DNA of 64,000 bases from Paenibacillus sp. JDR-2 (GTDB lineage: Bacteria > Bacillota > Bacilli > Paenibacillales > Paenibacillaceae). The first letter of the stretch is position 1. Every line of letters begins with the position of its first letter. The notes under the pieces are model-generated. The model made no database searches and was not told the DNA's origin. It saw nothing but the letters and a program-made list of their open reading frames with translations. A program made the translations under genes and the position numbers. Location: assembly GCF_000023585.1 (NCBI RefSeq), contig NC_012914.1, positions 6,547,501 to 6,611,500 of the forward strand, read 5' to 3'. Of the stretch, positions 1 to 9,039 are shown piece after piece.

Positions 1-1123
1 TCCGCTCAATGTCTCCGATATTGTTAAGCGTACAGTTCTGTACCGTAACTCCCGCAAGTTCTACTGCTTCGACACGTGCTACCGGCGTGATTTTGCCCGT
101 ACGGCCAACTTCCCAAGAGACAGACTCCAGCACCGTTGCCGCTTCTTCCGCTTCAAACTTGAAGGCTACCGCCCAACGAGGGAACTTATCCGTATAGCCA
201 AGCGCTTCGCGCGTGCGCATATCGGTAAGTTTAACGACAGCGCCATCGATTAGGAAGTCGAGCTCCAGGCGCTTCTCGGCAATCCGCAGCAATTCCTCCT
301 GCACTTCTTCAATTGAATTGAGATACAAGGCGTACGGATTCACTTTGAACAAGTTATCCTTCAAAAACTGCTGCATCTCCCGGTGGTTCGAGAACGAAAC
401 GCCTTCCGCAAACCCGACATTATAGAAGAAAGCATTCAGTTTACGCTCCGCCGTTGTTTTCGGATTCAAGTTGCGAAGAGCGCCCGCAGCTGCATTGCGG
501 GCATTCTTAAGCGGTTCTGCCGCCGTCTGGTTATATCGCTCCAGAACGGACAGGTTCATTATGCCTTCCCCTTGCACTTCGATAATTCCGTCTCCGAAAG
601 GAATAGTCAGCGGTACGGAACGAATGGTCTTCACCTGTGCCAGAATTCCCTCGCCGACGGTGCCGTTGCCGCGGGTGGATGCCTGGATAAGCTGGCCGTT
701 CTCATAGGTCAGGTTAAGGGTTAAGCCGTCGAATTTCAGCTCAATGACATAGTTGGGCTGCGGAAGAGGCTCCTCTTCCGGATGCTTCGCGTTATAGTCA
801 TTAATCGCTTTAAGAACCCGCTGATTCCAGGCCAGGAGATCTTCGGTATCCTGCGCCTTGTCGAGGCTCCATAGACGGGCCCGGTGACGGTGGGGCTCAA
901 AGCCTTTAAGCAGTTCTCCTCCAACACGCTGCGTGGGCGAATCGGGCAGTACAACGCCAGTATCTGCTTCCAGCGCTACCAGCTCGTCGTACAGCTTGTC
1001 GTAGTCCGCGTCATTAATAGTAGGCTGGTCAAGCGTGTAATACGAATAATTATGGGCGGAGATTTCCGCCGCCAGCTCTTGCATGCGGGTCAACTGCTCA
1101 GGCGTTGCCGTCTGGTTTTCCAT
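1..1123 (-). CDS. ligA: NAD-dependent DNA ligase LigA (N-terminal part, cut by window edge)
   Basis: Seals nicks in duplex DNA during replication and repair, using NAD+ as adenylate donor. The minus-strand frame starts at an ATG at 1123 behind GGGAGGGTCC and stays open to base 1, giving about 374 residues of a family that is usually near 670. Visible parts are the N-terminal Ia domain (YDKLYDEL near residue 41-48), the adenylation motif ELKFDG with the nucleotide-binding Lys near residue 130, and the downstream adenylation-domain segment EVGRTGKITPVA. It follows pcrA by 25 bases, the same pcrB-pcrA-ligA order as in Bacillus, so it is probably co-transcribed with pcrA. The C-terminal OB-fold, zinc finger, HhH and BRCT parts lie outside the window. 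Confidence 0.97.
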   Translation of the reverse strand, partial: MENQTATPEQLTRMQELAAEISAHNYSYYTLDQPTINDADYDKLYDELVALEADTGVVLPDSPTQRVGGELLKGFEPHRHRARLWSLDKAQDTEDLLAWNQRVLKAINDYNAKHPEEEPLPQPNYVIELKFDGLTLNLTYENGQLIQASTRGNGTVGEGILAQVKTIRSVPLTIPFGDGIIEVQGEGIMNLSVLERYNQTAAEPLKNARNAAAGALRNLNPKTTAERKLNAFFYNVGFAEGVSFSNHREMQQFLKDNLFKVNPYALYLNSIEEVQEELLRIAEKRLELDFLIDGAVVKLTDMRTREALGYTDKFPRWAVAFKFEAEEAATVLESVSWEVGRTGKITPVARVEAVELAGVTVQNCTLNNIGDIER

Positions 1124-1148
1124 GGGAGGGTCCCATCCTTCCATCCAT

Positions 1149-3506
1149 TTAGACTTTTGTTATTGGTGCAAATCCGGCCAAAAGCCGTTTGACGCCAACC
1201 GGCGCAGGGAAAGCGATTTGCAGCTCCATATCGTTGCCCGTTCCTTTGACGGAAACGATGACGCCTTCGCCCCATTTGCCGTGCGCAACCTTGTCGCCGG
1301 CAACGAAGTTCCGGTCCGCGGCATTCCCCGCGGCGGCTCCGGCGTTAGTCGCCGCTTTCGCTGCTGCGTCAAGCGGCGTGCTCACGCGCACTCCCGCACC
1401 CGATGGTCCCGCCGTGCGGGCTCCGGCGCCAGACGCGCCGAAGGACGGCGCGCGCCCTCCGCCAAAGCTGCTGCCGCTGCTGCTTCCATAGCTTGCGCGG
1501 CTTGCTCCGCCGGCAAAGCTGCCGGAGCGGCCAATCGTCCCGCCCGGCGAAGCCAATGTCTTCACGTTGTCCGGCACTTCCTGCAGGAAACGCGAAGGCA
1601 GGTTGGCACTGATGCGGCCGAAAAGAGTCCGGCTGCGCGCGCAGGTCAGGTAAAGCTGCTTCTCCGCGCGCGTTATGCCTACGTAAGCAAGGCGGCGCTC
1701 TTCCTCAAGCTCTTCGTTGTCATTCAATGCTCGGCTATGCGGGAAGATGCTCTCCTCCATCCCGATAATAAAGACAACCGGGAACTCCAAGCCTTTGGCG
1801 CTATGCATCGTCATGAGAACAACGGAATTATTGTCCGCCGGCTTCCCGTCATCATCTTTGTCCATGGAATCAATATCCGCGATAAGGGCAAGATCCGTCA
1901 GGAAAGCGACTAACGTCTTGTCTTCATTGCGCTTCTCGAAGTCCATCGTAACGGACAGGAACTCGTCGATATTTTCGAGGCGGGCAGTCGATTCAAGCGT
2001 CTTCTCGCGCTGCAGCTCAATGCGGTATTGCGACATTTCCAAAACCTTCTCCGTCAGCTCGGTTACGGACAGATAGTCGACCATTTGCGTTAAATTATCG
2101 ATCATATCCCGGAACTCGTGCAGCAGACCCTGGGCACGGGCGTTTAGATCTATCCCTTGCAAATTGCCAAGCACGCTAAAGATAGACGTGCCTTGACGAA
2201 CCGCTTCTTCCGCCAGCTTCGCTACCGTTGTATCGCCAATCCCCCGCTTCGGAACGTTAATAATCCGCTGCAAGCTGATATCGTCGTCAGGATTCGAGAT
2301 CAGTCTTAGATATGCGAGCAAATCCTTAATCTCTTTGCGGTCATAGAACTTGATGCCGCCGACAATCTGATAAGGAATGTCCGACTTGATCAGAATTTCC
2401 TCGATTACCCGGGACTGGGCGTTGGTGCGGTACAGAATCGCATGGTCATCGTACCTGCGGCCGCTTTTCACGTTTTTGCTGATCGTGCCGGTTACGAAAT
2501 ACCCTTCATCATGCTCGGAGTCGGCCTGGTACAAGGTAATCATGTCGCCTTCCCCCTGATCGGTCCACAGCTTCTTCGGCTTGCGGCCCGTGTTCAGCTT
2601 GATGACGGCATTTGCCGCTTCCAGAATGTTTGCCGAAGAACGATAGTTCTGCTCGAGCATAATGGTACGGGCTTCCGGATAGTCATCCTCAAAGTTCAGG
2701 ATGTTCGTAATGTCCGCTCCGCGCCAGCGGTAGATCGACTGGTCGCTGTCGCCGACAACGCAAATGTTATGATGCTTGTCAGCCAGCATACGGCAAAGCA
2801 TGTATTGCGCACGGTTCGTATCCTGATACTCATCCACATGGATATAACGGAATTTGTTCTGGTAGAACTCCAGCACTTCCGGCATTTCCTTGAACAGTTG
2901 AATCGTCGTCATGATGAGATCGTCAAAGTCCAGCGAGTTGTTGCTTTTCAGCCGCTTCTGGTACATCTTAAATACTTTCGCCACAATATCGGTAAAATAG
3001 TCGCCTGTCTTCTGCTCGTAACGCTCCGGCGTAATCAGCTCGTTTTTCGCGCCGCTGATTTCAGCCTGAACAGCTTTAGGCTCAAACTTTTTCACGTCGA
3101 TATTAAGCTCTTTCATGCAATTGCGGATAACCGACAGCTGGTCTGCTGAATCCAGAATCGAGAAATTAGAAGTAAAGCCGATACGATCGATATCTCTGCG
3201 AAGAATCCGAACGCACATGGAGTGGAAAGTAGAGACCCAAATATCCTGACCGGTAGGGCCGATCAGCGCCGCCACCCTCGCTTGCATCTCCCTGGCCGCT
3301 TTGTTGGTAAAGGTAATGGCTAGAATACTCCAAGGCGCAACCCGCTTCTTCTCGATTAAATAGGCGATACGGTGAGTAAGCACGCGGGTCTTGCCGGATC
3401 CCGCTCCCGCCATGATAAGCAATGGTCCATCCGTCGCCTGAACGGCATCCCTCTGCGGAGGGTTCAGCTTCTGTACGGCTTGATCAATATTTATCGGATT
3501 AAACAT
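1149..3506 (-). CDS. pcrA: ATP-dependent DNA helicase PcrA (UvrD family)
   Basis: Superfamily 1A 3'-5' helicase that works in repair, removal of recombinase filaments and resolution of replication-transcription conflicts. The 785-residue product has Walker A GAGSGKT at residues 34-40, the Walker B region VDEYQDTNRAQ, motif III GDSDQSIYRWRGAD, motif V TMHSAKGLEFPVV and motif VI GITRAEKQLYL. A Gly/Ser/Ala-rich linker near the C terminus is followed by a Tudor-like segment beginning FVAGDKVAHGKWGEG, which in PcrA/UvrD binds RNA polymerase. It is slightly longer than typical PcrA because of that linker. The ATG start follows AAGGAGTACATTT. It has its own promoter after the pcrB terminator and is followed closely by ligA. 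Confidence 0.98.
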   Translation of the reverse strand: MFNPINIDQAVQKLNPPQRDAVQATDGPLLIMAGAGSGKTRVLTHRIAYLIEKKRVAPWSILAITFTNKAAREMQARVAALIGPTGQDIWVSTFHSMCVRILRRDIDRIGFTSNFSILDSADQLSVIRNCMKELNIDVKKFEPKAVQAEISGAKNELITPERYEQKTGDYFTDIVAKVFKMYQKRLKSNNSLDFDDLIMTTIQLFKEMPEVLEFYQNKFRYIHVDEYQDTNRAQYMLCRMLADKHHNICVVGDSDQSIYRWRGADITNILNFEDDYPEARTIMLEQNYRSSANILEAANAVIKLNTGRKPKKLWTDQGEGDMITLYQADSEHDEGYFVTGTISKNVKSGRRYDDHAILYRTNAQSRVIEEILIKSDIPYQIVGGIKFYDRKEIKDLLAYLRLISNPDDDISLQRIINVPKRGIGDTTVAKLAEEAVRQGTSIFSVLGNLQGIDLNARAQGLLHEFRDMIDNLTQMVDYLSVTELTEKVLEMSQYRIELQREKTLESTARLENIDEFLSVTMDFEKRNEDKTLVAFLTDLALIADIDSMDKDDDGKPADNNSVVLMTMHSAKGLEFPVVFIIGMEESIFPHSRALNDNEELEEERRLAYVGITRAEKQLYLTCARSRTLFGRISANLPSRFLQEVPDNVKTLASPGGTIGRSGSFAGGASRASYGSSSGSSFGGGRAPSFGASGAGARTAGPSGAGVRVSTPLDAAAKAATNAGAAAGNAADRNFVAGDKVAHGKWGEGVIVSVKGTGNDMELQIAFPAPVGVKRLLAGFAPITKV

Positions 3507-3559
3507 AAATGTACTCCTTATTTATAAGTTCTGTTCGCATTTGTTCGCTTCTTACTGAT

Positions 3560-3588
3560 AGTGTAGACAACGGCCAGTAATGTGTCAA
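3560..3588 (-). promoter_or_regulatory. Sigma-A promoter of pcrA-ligA
   Basis: Read on the minus strand, TTGACA (3588-3583) and TACACT (3565-3560) are separated by exactly 17 bases. This is a near-consensus housekeeping promoter about 55 bases upstream of the pcrA ATG and downstream of the pcrB terminator, so pcrA-ligA can be transcribed separately from pcrB. Confidence 0.8.
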
Positions 3589-3601
3589 TTTGCAAATAAA
3601 A

Positions 3602-3641
3602 AGCTATTCCTAAAGCTTGTTATTACGCTCTCGGAATAGCT
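3602..3641 (-). terminator. Intrinsic terminator between pcrB and pcrA
   Basis: Minus-strand inverted repeat AGCTATTCC/GGAATAGCT followed by TTTTTATTT. It closes the upstream U32-pcrB transcription unit. Confidence 0.75.
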
Positions 3642-3707
3642 CTGCGATGCCCTGCATCTCTTGGAAAAGCTTCTATCTTCAGCTTGCTTCGCGCAAGCTT
3701 TGTTCAT

Positions 3708-4412
3708 TCATCCCCGCGCTGCGGCACGGACAGCCTCCACCGTCGACAGCGCCGCTTCCAGATCGGTATAGATGACATTGCCAACCACAATCGTATCGGC
3801 AACCTGAGCAGCCTGCTCAGCGGTATCGGCATTATGAATGCCTCCGCCGTAAAAGAGCTGCGCCCCTTGAGCCGCATCCTTCGCCGCGCGGACCAAGGCC
3901 ATATCGCCGAACCGTCCGCTGTACTCGATATAAATGACCGGAAGATGCATCAGCCTTGCGCCCATTCGGACATGGGCTACCAAAGCCGTCTCGTCCAGCT
4001 CTGTGTCGGCGCCTGTTACAGCAGCAGCCGTCGCTTCGCTGTTTAGGATAATATAGCCCTGCGAAGCGGTCTCTTCCCACGGTACAAAGGAGCCGTATTC
4101 CTTAAGCCCTTCGATCTGCCGGCCTATGATCCATTCCGACTTGTCCGTATTGAGGACAATCGGGACAAAATAACCGTCAAAGCCGGGAACGGCCCCGTCT
4201 AGGGTCGAAACCTCGAGGGCGCAATCAACCTCATAGCGGCGGATGCGCGCCATGAGGTCAACCGTATTTTCAAACGTAACGCCGCTGGAGCCGCCAACTA
4301 TGATCGCATCGGTTCCGGACATACAGATGGCATCTAATGCTTCATCCGATATTTCCTTCTCCGGATCTAATTTGAACACATGTCTCCAGCCGCTGTACCA
4401 TGCTCCACTCAT
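3708..4412 (-). CDS. pcrB: Heptaprenylglyceryl phosphate synthase PcrB
   Basis: TIM-barrel prenyltransferase that joins a polyprenyl diphosphate to sn-glycerol 1-phosphate, giving an archaea-type ether lipid precursor; in Bacillus the donor is heptaprenyl diphosphate. Family signatures are IIVGGSSGVT, YIEYSGRFGD, FYGGGIHN and VVGNVIY, which form the phosphate- and substrate-binding loops. The frame is open 25 codons further upstream, but the ATG at 4412 has AAGGAG nine bases before it and gives the family start MSGAWYSGWRHVFKLDP, so 234 residues is preferred. The TAA stop of the upstream U32 gene is part of this ribosome binding site (TAAGGAG), which implies translational coupling. Confidence 0.93.
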   Translation of the reverse strand: MSGAWYSGWRHVFKLDPEKEISDEALDAICMSGTDAIIVGGSSGVTFENTVDLMARIRRYEVDCALEVSTLDGAVPGFDGYFVPIVLNTDKSEWIIGRQIEGLKEYGSFVPWEETASQGYIILNSEATAAAVTGADTELDETALVAHVRMGARLMHLPVIYIEYSGRFGDMALVRAAKDAAQGAQLFYGGGIHNADTAEQAAQVADTIVVGNVIYTDLEAALSTVEAVRAAARG

Positions 4413-4426
4413 AAAGGCGGTTCTCC

Positions 4427-6952
4427 TTATTTCACGAGCTGCCCGCGCGTAACGCCGAGCTGATTCGTTGCTTTTAACGTTTTCCATACCTTTGTGCCGC
4501 TAATGCGGCCATCCAGCGCGTCACGGTACAAGCCAAGCACTTCGCGCACTTTGTCCCCGGTCTCTTCCAAGAACTCAACGCGGTAGGAAGGTACGCCAAG
4601 CTCCATAAAGTTACGGATATATTCGGCGCCCGATTGCTCGATTGCGTTGTACACCGTATTGCGGCAGCCTTCGTCTACGCGTACCGGATGGGACATCCCG
4701 ATCCGGTCCTGCAGGGATGCGCGATGATCCTCGCAAGGACGTCCGCAGTTTGTATAGTCGGTACCTTCGCTCATGAACGTGCAATATACGCAATGCTCGG
4801 TATGGAACATCGGCAGATGCTGCTGAATAACGACTTCCAGACGCGATGTGTCGGATTGTTCGAGCATATCGACCATCTGCTGAATGTTCAGGTCATAGGA
4901 CGGGGTAATAAGATCCAGACCCGATTCCGCAAAGACTTCAACGGCTTTATGATTCGCTACGTTAAGCGAGAAATCGCCGATCAGCTTAGGAAACGGCTTG
5001 CCCGGGTTCTCCGCGCGCGCACGCAGGTAGTAGTATAAAGCACCTGTATTGCGGATAAGCACGGCATCCGGCTGGAGCTTCAATATATTCGCATGGTAGC
5101 CGTTCTCCCCCGGCATATGAATACGCGGCGTAGCCAGCGCAATCGGCTTGCCCGCACGTCTAGCCACTTCAATTGCCGCAGGGAACTGCTTAATAAATTC
5201 AAAATCCGCATAAATCATCTCGACATTCATTTGAACAGCTGCTTCAACCTGCTCCAGATTGCGGCAGAGAGCCGTTAACCTCGGATTGGATACCTGTTCT
5301 TTGGATGTCTTCGCTTTTGCGATTGCGTTTGGCGCATCGTCAAGCGGATCGATCATATGCTTCACGTATACCGGCGGTTTTGGACGTTCGCCTGACAGCT
5401 TCTCGACTGCTTCACGGCGCATCCGGTTCAGTTCGCGTACAGGCACGATAACATCGCCCTCAAGCGCAACCTCCAGTTGATCCAGCTGATAGAGCGAGCC
5501 GCCAAGACGGCCAAGCTGGTCTTCAAGCAGCGCAGCGTCCATTGGACGTTTATTCGCCTGTTCCAGCATAAGCTCGGATTCAACTGCAATGGTGACTCCT
5601 TTTTGGACATCCGTCCACCAGGTACGAAGCGGTTCGCCGACGGCACCCGTTACTTTCAGATGCAGAGGGAATACGCGGTACGGCTTCTCGGTCTCGAATG
5701 TCGTACGCAGTCTCTTGTCGAGCGCAGGGTCATTGGTCTTCCAGATCTTATCGCCGACATGAACCTTTCGCAGGTCTACGTCATTACGTCCGGCAACCAG
5801 CTCAAGAAGAGTACCTTCCATCGCTTCGCCATCGATCTTCTGGCCATGACGGCGCAGGTCGTAGACACGTCCGCCCTCTTCCTTCTTGGTTGGATCGCCA
5901 GCGTCAAATACGATACCGTCACCGCGCTTCAGCGGGGCTTCCAGGCGAATCGTTACCGCATCGCGCAATATCCGTTCTACGCGGCCCAGATAAACGCCGC
6001 GGCTTTTCGGGAAGGTTCCGTCTACCAGCTGCTTGTTGTTTGTTCCTTTCAAGAAGCCATGGGTGAAGCCGCGGGAGAAGCTTTGCTGAAGCTCGCGAAC
6101 TTCCTCCTTCGAAGGACCCGTCAGGTCACCGGCAAAATAGCTGTCAATCGCGCGGCGGTATTTGCTCACTACGTTAGCTACATATTCCGGGCTTTTCAGA
6201 CGTCCCTCAATTTTAAAAGAAGTTACGCCCGCTTGTATCAATTCCGGTATCAGGTCGATAGCCGCCAGATCTTTCGGAGATAATAAATAAGCGACATCGC
6301 CCATCGGCTTATGCTCTCCGTCTACCATCAGATCATAAGGAAGTCGGCAGGCCTGTGCGCATTCCCCGCGGTTCGCGGAACGGCCGCCCCACATTTCCGA
6401 GGTCAAGCATTGGCCCGAGTACGATACGCAAAGCGCACCATGCACGAATACTTCCATCGGAAGCTTCGCCTGCTCACCGATCTTTTGAATTTGCTTCAGG
6501 TTATTCTCACGGCCAAGAACGACGCGTTCCATGCCAAAAGGCTTCGTGAATTCTACCGCCTCAGGCGATGTAATCGTCATTTGCGTCGAACCGTGAATCG
6601 GGAAATCCGGAGACAGCTCGCGAATCATTTTCACAAGACCCAAGTCCTGCACGATTACCGCATCCACGCCGGCATTAATACACATCTCTATCAATTGCTT
6701 CGCATCGCGAAGCTCGTCTTCAAATACGAGAATATTAAAGGTCAGGAAACCTTTTACGCCATAGGTATGAAGAAACGCCATAATCTCCGGCAGTTCTTCG
6801 CTCCGGAAATTGTTTGCGCGTGCACGGGCATTAAACTTTTCTACGCCAAAAAAAATGGCATCCGCGCCGTTGGCCACTGCTGCGCGCATGCAATCCCAGT
6901 CACCGGCAGGAGCCAGCAGCTCGATATCCCCTCGTTTTATATCAATCGTCAT
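4427..6952 (-). CDS. U32 peptidase-family protein, RlhA-like RNA hydroxylation protein
   Basis: An 841-residue protein of the U32 family. Despite the peptidase name, characterised members (E. coli RlhA, TrhP) are needed for prephenate-dependent hydroxylation of 23S rRNA or tRNA wobble uridine. The N-terminal barrel starts IELLAPAGDWDCMRAAV, and four Cys fit the family Fe-S pattern at residues 175, 182, 198 and 202. A middle part (roughly 370-520) fits the DUF3656-type insertion found in RlhA-like long forms, and the C-terminal third carries a further Cys cluster (CVYC, NCGRPCEDH). The long form suggests the RlhA branch, but the RNA target is inferred. It lies directly upstream of pcrB. Confidence 0.85.
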   Translation of the reverse strand: MTIDIKRGDIELLAPAGDWDCMRAAVANGADAIFFGVEKFNARARANNFRSEELPEIMAFLHTYGVKGFLTFNILVFEDELRDAKQLIEMCINAGVDAVIVQDLGLVKMIRELSPDFPIHGSTQMTITSPEAVEFTKPFGMERVVLGRENNLKQIQKIGEQAKLPMEVFVHGALCVSYSGQCLTSEMWGGRSANRGECAQACRLPYDLMVDGEHKPMGDVAYLLSPKDLAAIDLIPELIQAGVTSFKIEGRLKSPEYVANVVSKYRRAIDSYFAGDLTGPSKEEVRELQQSFSRGFTHGFLKGTNNKQLVDGTFPKSRGVYLGRVERILRDAVTIRLEAPLKRGDGIVFDAGDPTKKEEGGRVYDLRRHGQKIDGEAMEGTLLELVAGRNDVDLRKVHVGDKIWKTNDPALDKRLRTTFETEKPYRVFPLHLKVTGAVGEPLRTWWTDVQKGVTIAVESELMLEQANKRPMDAALLEDQLGRLGGSLYQLDQLEVALEGDVIVPVRELNRMRREAVEKLSGERPKPPVYVKHMIDPLDDAPNAIAKAKTSKEQVSNPRLTALCRNLEQVEAAVQMNVEMIYADFEFIKQFPAAIEVARRAGKPIALATPRIHMPGENGYHANILKLQPDAVLIRNTGALYYYLRARAENPGKPFPKLIGDFSLNVANHKAVEVFAESGLDLITPSYDLNIQQMVDMLEQSDTSRLEVVIQQHLPMFHTEHCVYCTFMSEGTDYTNCGRPCEDHRASLQDRIGMSHPVRVDEGCRNTVYNAIEQSGAEYIRNFMELGVPSYRVEFLEETGDKVREVLGLYRDALDGRISGTKVWKTLKATNQLGVTRGQLVK

Positions 6953-7046
6953 ACGACATTCATTCCTCCATTTGTAAACCTGCTATTGCTAGTTTATCAA
7001 ACCGCGGCATCAGATGCCACCACCCAATACTGGCAGGGAAGAGAAA

Positions 7047-7080
7047 AGAAGCCGATTCTCTTGGATGAGAACCGGCTTCT
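7047..7080 (-). terminator. Intrinsic terminator of the HtrA/stalk-protein operon
   Basis: Strong hairpin AGAAGCCGGTTCTC / GAGAATCGGCTTCT followed on the minus strand by TTTCTCTT. It sits 18 bases after the stop of the stalk-domain gene; the opposite strand also has a short T-run. Confidence 0.8.
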
Positions 7081-7098
7081 TTCACTTATAAGTCCTGA

Positions 7099-9003
7099 TT
7101 ATTGGAATTTGATCGATTGGACGATCTTATCAAAGCCATTCAAAGCACTGGTTGTTGCATTCGAGTCATTGATAGCAAACACGAACAACAGCGTGTTCCC
7201 TTTGCTTTGGACAAAGTATAACACTTCGGTAATCGGCAGTCCGGATTCTGTTACTTCATGAACGGTAAATTTACCAACGGATAAGTTGCCCACATAGATG
7301 GAGGAACTATTGGAAACCGTGATTCCCTGCTGCTGCAGCCCTTGTTGAACCGCTCTGTTCGCTACGCCGGCATCTGTATCCTCGTATGCTTGAATATTCA
7401 TGCTGCCATAGTCGCCAAGATACGTTACCGTCTCTTGGTTAAAGTCAGTGTCGACGCCTAACCAATATGAAGGCAGGTCAATCGAGTAGCCATATTTACT
7501 GCTTGTTTTTGTAACGACTTGCGTACGGTCGATGTTATCGTACTCATCTTCGATTTGGCCGTAATTCTTTTCTACGTAAGCCGTGTCGATATCTACTGTA
7601 GCCATCGTAGACTTGAACAACGCATCGCCTTTAGCGCCAAGATTCGTATCATAGGTAAAATGAACCGAATAACGATAGTTGCCTGCAACCAGGTAAACTT
7701 CATTAACGGTAACCCAAGTCTTCAAGTCATAGCTGTAATCGTAAGTCAAAACTTGCGCATTGCCGTCTTTCATAGTAATAGAAGAAACCTTTTCGTTCTT
7801 AATATAATTCGGCAGGAAGTCATTATGAAGCTGCTGTTGCATGCGGGAAAGCCACTGGTCTACTGTATCTCCCGTCTGCAGAGAGGAGATTGCGAAGGAG
7901 AAGTAGCCGTCTTCGCTTACATACAGAGGGGTCGAGCTGTCTTTCACGCCGTACCATCCAGCTGGCAGCTTAAGCGAAAGGCCAAATTCCTTGTTATTGA
8001 TGGACATAAGGCCATCTTTAACTTTAGTGATATCTTTAATCGCGTTATCCGCTTTGTTGAAGGATGGCGTAAAGCTGTCCAACAACGACTGATACGGATC
8101 AAGGGCAGTCTTTTCGGTTCCAACTACGCCTACCATTACGAAATAAAGCGTTTCGCCTTTTTGAATAGCCCGGTATTCGAACAGCATACCTTGCTTCGAT
8201 GATCTTGTTACCATTTTTTCGAAGCTTTGGCCGTTAACCGTGATGCTGCGTTTGTCGACAACTACTTCATCGCTGTACATCCAGTCCACGGTAATTTTAT
8301 CGCGGATTTCATTGGTGGTCAGAACATCCGACGAATGCTCCGTCGATACAATGACGCTGGATTTGCTGGTAGTGCTGCCCCATTCCGCATAAGTTCCGTC
8401 ATCGCTTTGTTGAATAAGCACAAGACCTGGCGGATAATTCATTGTCCAGCCGTAGTAGCTGTCGCCGAATTTGGTTTTGCCATAGTCAGGGTCCAGGTTA
8501 GTCGAACCACCGCCCGAATTACTATTGCCGGATTGAGCAAGAGTACCGGTGATTACGATTTCATTGGTTTTCTTATCTTTGCCGATCTTCGCGCCAAAGG
8601 CCTCAACGATTACGCGTACTGGAACCATCGTTGTACCTTTGATTACAACTGGAGCAACCGCAACCGTCTGGTCTTTACCGTTTACTTTTACGGTTTTGCT
8701 GCCAATCGTTACGACTACGGTCTTATTGTTATAAGTCAGCGTTATAATTTTGTTGTCTTGCAGCTTCAGCTTAGCTCCAAATGCCTTCGTAATAATGCTG
8801 AGCGGCACCATGGTTGTGCCTGCTTTCTCGAATGGAGCCACTACAGATGATTGTTTACCGTTAATCGTAACGGTTGAGCTGTTTGTTTTGAGGCGGATTT
8901 CTACGTTACCGCTCGCAGAGTCTGCTGCAAAAGCCGCTGCCGGCACGATCGTTACGACCAGCAGTACCGCTAACAGCATAAACATAAATCTTTTCATCTT
9001 CAT
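7099..9003 (-). CDS. Secreted protein with two copper-amine-oxidase-N/stalk domains
   Basis: A 634-residue exported protein of unknown specific function. A signal peptide is clear (MKMKRFMFMLLAVLLVV then PAAAFAADS, cleavage after AFA). Residues about 30-155 hold two stalk-domain (copper amine oxidase N-like) repeats, recognisable by TTMVPLSIITKAFGAKL and TTMVPVRVIVEAFGAKI. These repeats are abundant in Paenibacillus surface proteins and are thought to bind wall polymers. The remaining ~470 residues look like two or three related beta-rich modules (YGWTMNYPPGL, FGLSLKLPAGWYGV, YGYSIDLPSYWLGV), each starting with a 'YGxS...LPxxW' pattern. It is the second gene after the HtrA-like protease, 36 bases downstream, so it may be a substrate or partner of it (inference). 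Confidence 0.8.
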   Translation of the reverse strand: MKMKRFMFMLLAVLLVVTIVPAAAFAADSASGNVEIRLKTNSSTVTINGKQSSVVAPFEKAGTTMVPLSIITKAFGAKLKLQDNKIITLTYNNKTVVVTIGSKTVKVNGKDQTVAVAPVVIKGTTMVPVRVIVEAFGAKIGKDKKTNEIVITGTLAQSGNSNSGGGSTNLDPDYGKTKFGDSYYGWTMNYPPGLVLIQQSDDGTYAEWGSTTSKSSVIVSTEHSSDVLTTNEIRDKITVDWMYSDEVVVDKRSITVNGQSFEKMVTRSSKQGMLFEYRAIQKGETLYFVMVGVVGTEKTALDPYQSLLDSFTPSFNKADNAIKDITKVKDGLMSINNKEFGLSLKLPAGWYGVKDSSTPLYVSEDGYFSFAISSLQTGDTVDQWLSRMQQQLHNDFLPNYIKNEKVSSITMKDGNAQVLTYDYSYDLKTWVTVNEVYLVAGNYRYSVHFTYDTNLGAKGDALFKSTMATVDIDTAYVEKNYGQIEDEYDNIDRTQVVTKTSSKYGYSIDLPSYWLGVDTDFNQETVTYLGDYGSMNIQAYEDTDAGVANRAVQQGLQQQGITVSNSSSIYVGNLSVGKFTVHEVTESGLPITEVLYFVQSKGNTLLFVFAINDSNATTSALNGFDKIVQSIKFQ

Positions 9004-9039
9004 TCTCTCTACTCTCCCTATTTATAACGGAATAAAAGA

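Noticed and set aside
3527..3548. CGAAC repeats between the pcrA promoter and start as an SOS box
   Set aside because: The two copies are direct repeats (CGAACAAATGCGAAC), not the inverted arrangement needed for a LexA dimer.
4413..4487. N-terminal extension of PcrB by 25 codons
   Set aside because: It would overlap the U32 gene and ignore the well-placed AAGGAG before the ATG at 4412; the extension has no family similarity.
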